Below, piece by piece: positions 37,001 to 49,000 of a DNA stretch of 64,000 nt. Position 1 is the stretch's first letter; every line of letters starts with the position of its first letter. The notes beneath the pieces were generated by a model that was given only the letters and a program-made list of their open reading frames with translations, made no database searches and was not told the DNA's origin. The position numbers were made by a program, and so were the translations under genes. The DNA is from a virus: positions 1 to 64,000 of the IMG/VR virus record IMGVR_UViG_3300029266_001112. One strand, written 5' to 3'.

Positions 37001-40000
37001 AGGAAATCAGGTAACTGGGACTAATTCTATAGCAATTGGTCCAAGCGGAAATGTTATTGGCGGTACTAACTCAGTTGGTATCGGTGTTAATCATAACATC
37101 AGCGGTTCTTACAACTTCGGTTTTGGTGATGGTACAATATTTAATAGTACCACAAATTTATCATTCGCTTTTGGTAAAAATGTAGAGGTCGGTGGTGACT
37201 ATTCGTTTGGTATCAATTTAGGTACTGGTGCGGGCGCAAGTGCGTTTATACCAATTCCAAACAATCACGACAACTTCATGTCAATCCAAAATGGTAACGT
37301 AACAATTGGTAGTGATTCTGATCTTACCAGAATGGCAACACCCGTATCAAGTGGAACTGGTAATCTTTATGTAACTGGTGACTTAATTTATAGCGGAACA
37401 AGTCTCAAACTGACTCCAGATGGAACATTAATACAATCTTCTCCTTGGGAAGATGATGGAACTCGAATTACATACACAAACGGTGGCAAACCTATTGGTA
37501 TGCACGTTTCACTTCCAAACACTCCAATTGAGGCAGCAGGCGACAGAGGTTTCATATTCAGAGGTCAATATAGTGGAGCATATAATACTGATATAAGTGA
37601 AGGCGCATCATTCTTTGACTCTGCTGGTGGGACTACCACAAGTTTCTCTAATTTTGCTGCTAATGTAAGTTTAATGGGTTACTATCCCAAGGGTGGTATA
37701 TTCAGAGTTGGTTTAATAAATGTTGCAGATCACCGCAACGACTCTATGGGTGCACATTCTATTGGGATGGGTTACCATAATAAAGTTAATGCTGATTATG
37801 GTGTAGCATTAGGAGGAAATACTACAAAAGTTATTGGTAGATATTCTATTGGTTTGGGTGGTAATCTGAACGAAGTAACTGGCGAATTTAGCACTGCTTT
37901 GAACGGTACTGGCACTAAAGTAAAAGGTAATTATAGTCTTGCTCTTGGTGGACAAGGTACTACAATTGTTGGCAATAATAGTGTATCTTTGTCTGGTGGT
38001 GGTACTGCAAACTATATCAAAGGTGCCAACACTTTCTTAATAGGTTTTGGAAACAAAGATTCTGCTGCCGACAATGGGACTGCCTCTGGAAGTCCATCAT
38101 CTGGGACACCATATAAAAACTTCTTTGTTGGATTTGACAATATTGTCGATTCAAATTCACATAACATCAGAGAGAATTTTGTTTTTGGTGAAGGCAATAA
38201 AATTGCTACTACAAACGGTAAAGGTAACTTTATCATTGGTAGGGATGTTGTTCTTACTGGAAGTCAATCTAATCAAATAATTCTCAGCAACCCTACAAAT
38301 GATTCTACTGGAGTTGATAATACTAAAGTTGCAATTGGTAAACATCACGCTGAATATGCACTGGATATTAGAGGAACTATTAGAGTTGGTGGTGACGGAG
38401 TTTATCGTGGCGACTCGTTTGATAGTCACGAATCATCAATTATTATCAACGATCAAGACATTAGAGATTATATTAAAGGTGTCGATCCAACAAACGCTGC
38501 TATCGTAATTGAGCAACCAAATATTGCATTGCCAACAGCAACTGTTGTAAACATTGAACAATCTAATCCAGCAGTTTTGGTAATACGCAATACGAATGGT
38601 ATTTTGACTGATGGTAAAACTGTCAAGTTTGATCTGCCAAGTTTAACTCAAATCGGTCAATTCTTAAATGACTCTATATTTGCTGTATCACCTGTTGTTG
38701 GTGGTCTTGGTGATAGTTTCTTATTATATGATGGTGCAACATATGCAGATGCAGCAACTCGTGTAGCAGTTAATACAATAAAAGGTACAACTCGTCAAAA
38801 GGGTGGTGGACTTGGTATTACTCTGGGTACTGCAAATCCATACGTATATGGTACAACTGGAACGCAATACGATTCAGCACAGTTTGATGCTGCTGGTGCA
38901 ACTCCAACGGCAGAAATAGAGTTCGGTCAATACCTAGCACTCAAAAATCTTCCTATAGTTAGTGGTGGTGGATCAGCGCCAGCACCTTCTCGTTTTAAAA
39001 CAACTGTTATCATGGATTCAGATTTAATTGTTGCAGGTACAGTAACACTTAATGATTCCGCATTTATTGGTAAAGATTTAGTTGTAGGTGGTAATCTTGA
39101 TCTTACCACTGGTTACATGAAAACTGGTGGATACTTAGACGTAAATACTTATGGTATATTTGGAGATTCTGTCACAATTGGCGGTAATCTATCTGGTGTC
39201 AAGGTATTCACTAGCACCGACAGTATGACTGTTGGTGGCAATTTAACTGTTGCAGGTTCAATTACTGGAGCAACAAATTACGTTGGTTCGGATAGCATGA
39301 CTATTGGTGGCGATCTTACGGTTGCTGGTGCAGTCTCTGGTGTGACAACCTATGTTGGTGCTGACAGTATGACTGTTGGTGGTGGTTTAGTTGTAACTAA
39401 AACTGTAGTTACTGGCACTCATATCACTGGTGGTGGCGATCTTACGGTTGCTGGTGCAGTTAGTGGTGTGACAACGCTTGTATCAAGTGACAGCGCCATT
39501 GTAGGTGGCAACTTAACGGTTGCTGGTGCAGTTAGTGGTGTGACAACGCTTGTATCAAGTGACAGCGCCATCATTGGTGGCAACTTAACTATCGGTGGTG
39601 GTTTGAGTGGAATAACTTCCTTGACTGCCTCTGGACCAATAACCTTTGCGGATAGTATTCGTATAGGTGGTTCGGTTAGATGGTTAGATAATTCGGATGA
39701 CGATAGTTTCTATATCGGTAATCTTAGTTTTGATAGTTACGTTCTACGTCCTGGAAGTCAAATTCTTGGGGCAGTTTTAGATTACTTCGATACTGACTAT
39801 GTTCAGCAGAGAGTTGACTCATTTAACAGTTGGCAGATTTATCCAGACGCTATTGTTTACAATCCAAGTGATAAACATAAAGTTGTTGCCATTGGGATAA
39901 CCAACAACCAAGCATGGACAGGTTGGAACCCATCTTTGAATGGTGGCGGCAATGCTGCATATTCACATCATTTATTGAAAACTGGTACTACCTTTTCTGA

Positions 40001-43000
40001 TGTAACTGACGATAGTGCAATTACACTTGCTTCTTATAACAGTAGACACACAAACTTTAGTAGTGGACTTGGCGATTCAGTAGGACTTGATATCCAAGGT
40101 AAAATCAATATCAGAACTGCGGATGTAAACGGTGATGATTATATTACTAATCCACCAATCACATTTAGTGGTAATGGAACTACGTCAACGGCATGGCCAA
40201 ACCCACCATGGTTGCGGCAAACTGGTTATATCGACCAACCATACGTCAGAGCGCAATTAGATGGTCAGTTCCTTCTTGACTTATTTCAACAAGACGCATC
40301 AACAGCAGCAAATTCTAAAGAGTTCTTTAGAGGTATGCTTGATTCCGCATATATCATTAGTATTTGGGATTCCGATTACTATTGGAAGCATGACAGTTTT
40401 AACGCAGTTTATATCGGTGCGCCAGGACAACTCTATGATGGAACTGCTGCTAATGGATTCTATTATGACGGTAATATAAAACTTGCTATCAACAAAAGAG
40501 GTGACTCATCAGAATATAATCTTGATCTTCGTGGAGATGCTAGATTTGAAAAGAACCTTGTAGTTGAAGATAGTATAACTATGATCGGTAACTTATCTGG
40601 TGTTGTCAACTTGGCAATGTCAGGCGCTATTGGAACTGCCACTACATTCAAATCTACAGATAGTATGACAATCGGCGGCGATCTTACTATAGTAGGATCA
40701 ATTACTGGAGCAACAAATTACGTTGGTTCAGATAGCATGATTATTGGTGGCGATCTTACGGTTGCTGGTGCAGTAACTGGAGTCACTAGATTTGTCACAT
40801 CAGATAGTGCAATTATTGGTGGTAGTCTCAAAGTAGAAAGTGACCTAACTATTGGTGGTGGTTTGACCAGTTCATCATTCTTCAATATTGACTCTTTTGT
40901 TAATATTGGTGGTGCTGTTAAACTTGGTTCATTCAATGGGCGCGATTCTCACCTTGGATTGGGTGTTTATGATGCTAGTCAAATAAAAGGAAAAAATGGT
41001 CTATATGTTGGCGATAGCACTCATTTAAGAGGCGGTCTAAAAGTTCTTGGACATGATAATGTTCTTCAAGAAGCATATACCTTTACTATTGATAGTGCTT
41101 ATTTGCAGACTAAGCAAACAGTTACTATGAATAATACTCAAATCCAAAACGCATTTGGACCTAATGATGCAGACTCTCATGTCACACTAGCATTTACAGA
41201 TTCTCCTGACTTCGATTTCCTAAAAATTAAAAGAACCACTGTTGGTGGTGTAACAACACTATTGCTAAAAGGTGTTGACTATGATTCAATCGGAAACAGA
41301 ACTCTCTTTGATTCCTCACAATATGGATATGGTTCACCGTCACATAACTTGGTGACGAATGCAAACAAACTTAAAAATGTTTATATCAAAGAACCATCAC
41401 TATTAGCAACAGACACTTCTATCGTTGGTGAAGAAATTGTTGCCATAGCAGATTCCAACGGCAAAAAATCAATTATCATTGGTAGTCAGATTATTAGTCT
41501 TGCTGGACATGCTGTCCCGAAAGATTCTAATAAGTTCTCAGATGCTGGTGATTCAATTCAAGTTAATGCTGGTCTGGCACTTTATGGTGTTACTGATCCA
41601 ATCGTTAAACTAAGAGCAGCAGATGGAACATTAAAAGGTCAACTGCTAAAAGATCGTGATTTTACGATTGTAGATTCTTATCAAATAAGAGTATTCACGG
41701 ATATCGCAATTACTCCTGGTTTATTCCCAACTAATTATGGCACTAACGATTCATCATTTTTGATCCTTGGTGATAAAATTGATATTCAAGATAGAACTCC
41801 AAAACTCACAAGTAAATCTGACTTTGTTGGTCCAACAAATTTATATGGTCATGTTACACTTGGCAATTACGATATGGCAAATGCTGCCTATCCAGGATAT
41901 CCACATACTGGTTCTAAATTAACGACCCATGATAGTTTCATTATTAAAGGTGGTATGCACTTTGAAAGCAGTGGCGATCCAGTAATAAGAAACAAAATAC
42001 AATTTGATGGTGATGTTCATGTAGACTCTGGAAAGACTTGGTTCTTCGGACCTAAGAAAACTCTTACTCACTCAATTCCTGCTGATCTTAATTACAGATT
42101 TGAGTCTGATGGTGTAGGTACTGCAACCGTTCCAGCAAGGATTGAATCTGATGGTGGTCCGAATATAGCGAATAGTTTTGCTCAAGGAACACCAATTGGA
42201 ACTGAGGCAGCAAAACATCATATCAATACCACAGATGGGTATGGACATTTTAGTAGCATTGTTGCAAAAACCACATTTGATTCTCATCTTGCAATTACAA
42301 TGGACTCGCACATTGTTGCCAATGTAAGAATAAATACTGATCCTCTCACATTAAATGCTGTAAGTATGACTGCTAATGATCTTATCATTAGACCTGGAAA
42401 AACTATGTTTTATGGCACTCAGCGCCAAAGAGCATTTAAATTCTTAAAGCACGATAGTGATGGTGTCGGAGGATTGTTAAATAAATTCGAATCTGATGGT
42501 ACTTTCAATGGTACTTTGAGGATGAATGGTGCAACACCATATGCTGATAGCGCATTAAACCCGCGTAGACATTATCATCAAGGTGATTCTGACTTTAGAC
42601 TTACTTTAGATTCCCACATAGTTGAGATTCTACAAAGTCCACCTTTGCCAGAAATGAATTTTACTGTTCCAGTTAATTTTAGTAAAAACGCAATATATGG
42701 TGGTACTGCCACATTTAACGATTCTGCTGTATTTAACGGAAACTTTACTTTAAATACTGGTAACTTTACTCTTGATTCAACTTCGGTAATGACCGTTGGA
42801 CCACCAGTATATTATTATAAGTATGAGTCTGATGGCACTGGCGCTGGCACGAAAACCACTCATGGTTTGGATGTTAAAAATGTTTACCCCGATGGTCAAC
42901 TTTATACTCGTTTTCAACATTTCTTTGATCGAAGTGCAACACATTTCCAAACATTCAACAGTACAAAATCTGATGCTCAAAATGTAGTTTACAAATATGA

Positions 43001-46000
43001 ATCAGACGGTTCACCAATATTTGGCGGCAAAGGACGAACAACACCAAATGGTGTTCTACATCATGCTCAAACGGATAGTTTTGGCACAGTTTCTAATACA
43101 GGACACCTAAGACATACAAGTCGAATCGCATTAGATTCCCATATTGTAAGAATTATTGATTCCGACTTTATTGGTGTTAGACTCCAAACTCCTTGGAAAA
43201 TTATTAATGCCACAGCAGGCGTTACTAAGAAAATCTTTTATGATGAGCAAGGTGCGGTCATTATTGGTCCACAAAACCTTCTTGCTGCGGATGACACTGA
43301 TACTAGACTTGTTCTTGATTCTGGTAACGTATTATTCTTGTCGAATAATTTCCAGACAGGCGTAACAATTGGTGATGCTGATATTGATCCTATTGAACGT
43401 GGTAATATTGTTAATAAGGGTGCTGAAGGCAGACTTATGTGGATACCACAAAGAGGTGCATTTAGAGTAGGTGCACTTGATCTTTCTGGTAGATCGAACG
43501 ATTGGAAAGATAGTAATGTAGGTTACCAATCTATTGCTATCGGTAATAACACTAAAGCAGCACATTATTCAACAGCAATTGGTTATAATGTAATAACTGG
43601 TAAAGTTAAAGAGCAGTCAGTCGGTGCTTCTAAGAATAATAATTATTCTGTTGGTATAGGTCAAGGTATAACTCAAGAGCAACGAAATAGTGTTGCTATA
43701 GGTCTTGGAATTCATTCAACACCAGTTTCTCTCAACCAAGTTTATAACAAAACAAACATCGTAAACATTGGTCATACTATTTACTCTGCTGGTAATAACA
43801 ACACTTCAATTGGTTATAGAATTGTAGCGGGTAAAACCACAATTACACCTCTACCCAATGATGGTAGTGCAAATGATCTTACCCAAATTGGTAGAGACCT
43901 TATTGCTGGAACAACATCTGATAGATCAGTAAGTATTGGTTACAAAAACAAAGTAGAGAGTCGAGATACTCTTGCAATCGGTGATGATGTAAATGTACAG
44001 ACCAGTTCAACAAATGGTGTTGGCATAGGTAAAACCGTCAAAGTAAAAGGTAGTGGCGTAGCATTAGGTAGAAATGTACAAGTAAAATCTGGTACTGGTG
44101 TTATTGTAGGTAAAGACGCCTCTGTAAGTGGCACTAATAGTGTATTTGTCGGTTCAAGTGGTGGTACTACTAACGGTGGTGTTGCTGTCGGTAAATCGGT
44201 ATATGCGTCAAACAATGCTGTTGCTATTGGTAAAAATTCAAAAGCAGTAAATTCAAATGCACTCGCATTTGGGCAGAATGTTCAATCAGGGTCTGGCGGC
44301 ATTGCGATTGGTTCTACTCTTGTTGGTAGAACTGGATCGGTACTCATAGGTAAAAGTGGTACTCAAACTGGTAACTATGCAGTATCTGTAGGTTCTGGTC
44401 TTACAAGTAGCACTGGTAGTGTCGCTTTGGGTGCTAATGTAAATAGTGGATCGTATAGTGTAGCGATGGGTAAGGGTAACACCTCTGGTAGTTATGCAGT
44501 TTCTATAGGTATGGGTGTTACTGCTGGTTCTTATGGCGTAGCAATTGGTCTCAACAACACAGCGTCAAACTATGGTGTTTCAATCGGTAAAGGTAACACC
44601 GCAGGAACTATGTCGATAGTTATTGGTAGGGACAACGTAGCAAATTCTGGAACATCAGCAGAACCTGGCGTTACTGTGGGTGTATCTAACACTAACAACA
44701 CTCGCGCAAATATATTTGGTGCATCTAATACTGGAAATAATGACGTATCAATATACGGTAGCACAAACAGCGGTAGTAACAGTTCAACCAATAATACACG
44801 ATATGCGCTCATATACGGACATGGGAACACAATATCATCATATAATGGTTTGGTGTATGGTAAAAATAATACCGTTTTACGAAATGGTATGGCATATGGT
44901 TCTGGTAATGATGCCAAAAATGAAGGTATTACATTTGGTTACGATAATGAAGCAAACATGTTGTCAGCAAATACTGCTTACCATTCATTTGCATTTGGTC
45001 GAGGAAATACTGTTGATAGAAATGCGCTGGCATTTGGTAGAGATAATGTTGCGGATAATCAAGGTATTGCGTTTGGTAGAAATGCAACTGCAACTGGAGT
45101 TGCCAGCGGTGATGGTGGAATTTCAATAGGTAGAAATGTTTCTTCCTTTGGTCCTAATGCAATGGCAATCGGAACTAATATTGTTGTTGGATCAGCAGCA
45201 GCAACCGCAACAAATAGTATTGGTATTGGACTTGGAACAACATCTAATACTGTAAGTACTAATAATACACTGTCTATTCAAGGTGGTCAAGTTGTAATTG
45301 AACAAGATCAAGTAAATATTGTTCCAGCAACTGCAAGTATAGTTAAAACTGAAGGTGCATATGGCGCTGGATTGAATGTAACTTGCACAAAATTAAATGA
45401 AAATGGTAGAGCAGGAACTAAGTACGGTCTTGAAGTAAACGGTCCAATTAATGTTAATGGTACTGATGCTTCTGGAAACCTGCACGATATCTATATTCAA
45501 GGTATGAGACTTTACAACTATATCAGATATTATGGTGCAGATAGTGCTTGGATTTTAAGCGCAGCAGATCATGATTATGTTAAAAGTATTGTAACAAAAG
45601 AATATATTAGAGCAACATCAACTAGTGACACATTTTTCCAAAAAAGCACTAGTGCTGGTTCTGCACATCTTGTGTATAATGGTGGTGCTGGGTCGTTTGT
45701 AGGTATCAATCTAAGTAATAGTGGAACAAGTAATACTCCTGGTTATCTAAGATATGGTCTCGACTCTGCTGGAATATATAAAACAAACGTCGATTATACT
45801 TTAGATGTTAATGGTAATCTCAATGTTGAGGGATTGACATATCAAGGTGATATTATACTTCCAACTGGAGGACTCGATAGTAGTGTCTATCTAAATCATT
45901 ATACAAATAATATTGTATATAATATTGCTGCCGACTCCGCACAAGTGTTCTTCGATTCCAATTATGTTCAAGCAAGAGGTGCATTTGGCGGTCAAACTGG

Positions 46001-49000
46001 AAACACTAATGATTCCGATTATGTTTTCAAGATGATCGATCAAGAATACATCGACAACACTATCACAAAAGTCTGGCCAGATTCTAATTATGTTCATGGC
46101 AGCATTGACAGTTCTGTTGGTAATAGTATTATTGCCTTTAGAGTTAAGCATATTCTTGCTAAACATGGTGACTTTGCACAATCAGAAAATGCAGCAGACG
46201 CAGCATCAGGTAGAGGTGAAGCACAATTTACCAACCCAACTTTCTGGGAACCATCGTTTGGAACTAAGGTCGGTATCGGCAAAATAACCCACAATCATTG
46301 GGATTCTAATCCTTCAAGAAGTGGTGTTCTAACAAATCTTAGATCAGTTGGTCAAACTACTGTGGTTGCTGGCGCTCCAGTTATTGATACATTAGGTACA
46401 ACTACTGCAAGTTTAACTCATGGCATAGGTCTTGCTGTTGGTGGTAAAGTTGTCATCCATGGCACACAAGAACCAGTTACTGGTGCACAAGAAAGACCTG
46501 CACTTGAAATCTTTAATGGTCACATAGAAGTAAATGGTGAAAAACTAGAACTCAAGAGTCCATGGATAGAAGGTCCATCATATGTAAATTACAAACCCAT
46601 AAGCAAGTTTATCGGTGTGGGTCAAGTTGCACCAAACTTCAACTTTGATGTTGCTGGTAAAATAAATGCAGATAGTGGTTTATTCGTCAATGGAATTGAT
46701 ATCAAAAATATTTACGATTCTGCATGGATATTGAGCGCAACTGATGAAACTTACATTAAAGGGATAGCAGATTCTGATTATATCCTAACAACATTGAATG
46801 CAACTAAGCATATTCTCCCAGAACTAGATATTAGTTATGATCTTGGTAGTCCTACTCAAAGATTTAGAGATTTGTATTTGAGCAGCAATTCGATCAAACT
46901 TGGTGATGTAACTATAAATTCGGGTCCAACTGGTCTCGCACTCTCTGATAGTGCTGGAAATCTTCTAAAGTTTGGCGGCATTGATTCTGATGCGATTGCT
47001 GGATTTGTTGATAGTGATTATGTCAAATCTAGGGCAGACTCTGCATATGTACAATCTATAATTACACCTGTCTTTATCAAAACTATTGCAGACTCTGCAT
47101 ATGTTAAGTTGCTGGCAGACTCTGATTATATCAAAACATCAGCAGATTCCGATTACATCAAGTTAGTAGCAGATTCTGATTATGTTAAAAGTGCTGCTGA
47201 CAGCGCACATATTTTGGGAATAGCAGATTCTGCTTGGATTACTTCTATTGCCGATAGCGCATATGTTTTAGGTATAGCAGATTCAGCGTATGTAACAACA
47301 GTCATTGATGCAAAACTTGCAGCAACTGGTCACATTATTCCTGCGTTAGATAGCGCATTTGATCTTGGTAGCGTAACTCATAAATTTAAAGACTTGTTCC
47401 TAAGTGGTAGTACGATCAATCTTGGTGGTACAAAATTAAAATCAACTAGTAACGGTGTAGAGATTTCTGATAGTGCTGGAAATAAATCAAAAGTATTGGG
47501 TGTTGACTCATCTGCAACTGGGTCATTTATTGACAGTGCTTATATTAGGAATAAAGCAGACAGTTCATATATCTTAGGAATAGCAGATTCTGCTTGGATT
47601 ACTTCTATTGCTGATAGTGCTTATATTAAAGGTATCGCAGATTCTGATTACATCAAGTTATTAGCAGATTCTGATTACATCAAGTTAGTAGCAGATTCTG
47701 ATTATATCAAAACTGCTGCTGATAGCGCATATATCCAAGGATTTATTTCCACACCATACATAAAAGGTATAATAGACTCAGCGCATATTAATCCAATCAC
47801 TGGTATTGGTACTAGAACTATAGACTTTGGTGCCAATAAGATTTATTATAATAACACTTTTGCACAAACTGCTCAATTACCAAGTGCTACAACATACAAA
47901 GGGATGTTTGTATGGGATAACCAAGCACAACTTCCAAAGATTGCCGTTGGTGGAAATTGGATGGAATTGGCAAGGGCAACTGATGTTAGAGCAATTGCAG
48001 ACAGTGCAGCAGCAGCATTAGTCAATTTGGCACCATCAACATTGAATACCCTGAATGAATTAGCAGCAGCAGTGGGTGATGACGCTAATTTCTCAACTAC
48101 TATAACAACTAGTATTGCTGAGAAATTACCCCTTGCTGGTGGTACGATGACAGGCGCTATTGACATGGGTGCCAATAATATTACCACAACTGGTAAAATG
48201 CTTTATTCAAATGTATATGCTACAGAAGGCGATCTTCCAAGTGCAGGATCTTATCATGGTATGTTTGCTCATGTGCATGGCACAACTCGCGCATATTATG
48301 CTCATGCTGGAAATTGGATAACATTGGCAAATCTGTCAGACGCTTCGACAGATAGCGCAACAATTACTAATCTTATTGACAGTGCTTATGTAGCAGCAAG
48401 AACTACTGCTGGTACTGATAGCGCATCCATTGTTAATATGATTGATAGTGCTTATGTAGCAGCAAGAAGTTCTGGTGGTGGTAGTTACACTTCAACTATT
48501 ACTCCTTATCATTATGTTTCAACTGCAAATCAAACAGTGTTTACTGGTGCTGACGCTACGGGCGATACACTATCATATAGTGCAAATTCTGTAAATGTTT
48601 ATGTGAATGGTATCAATCTTTTAAAAGCAATTGATTATACCACCAATGGTGCTGGAACCACAATTACTCTATTATCTGGCACAAATGTTGCAGATGATGT
48701 TGTCATAAATGCTCTAAGTCAAGTTGGTGCATCTGATGCAACAATAGCATCTGCTGTTAGTTTAACTATCGACAGTGCTTACATAGCAGCAAGAACTACT
48801 GCTGGTACTGATAGTGCATCAATTATTAACATGATTGACAGTGCTTACGTAGCAGCAAGAACTACTGCTGGCACCGACAGTGCATCCATTGTTAATATGA
48901 TTGATAGTGCTTATGTTGCGGCAAGAACTTCTGGTGGACTAACAATTTCTGATAATCCTCCAGCGGCACCAAGTTCTGGCGCATTGTGGTTTGATCCAGA

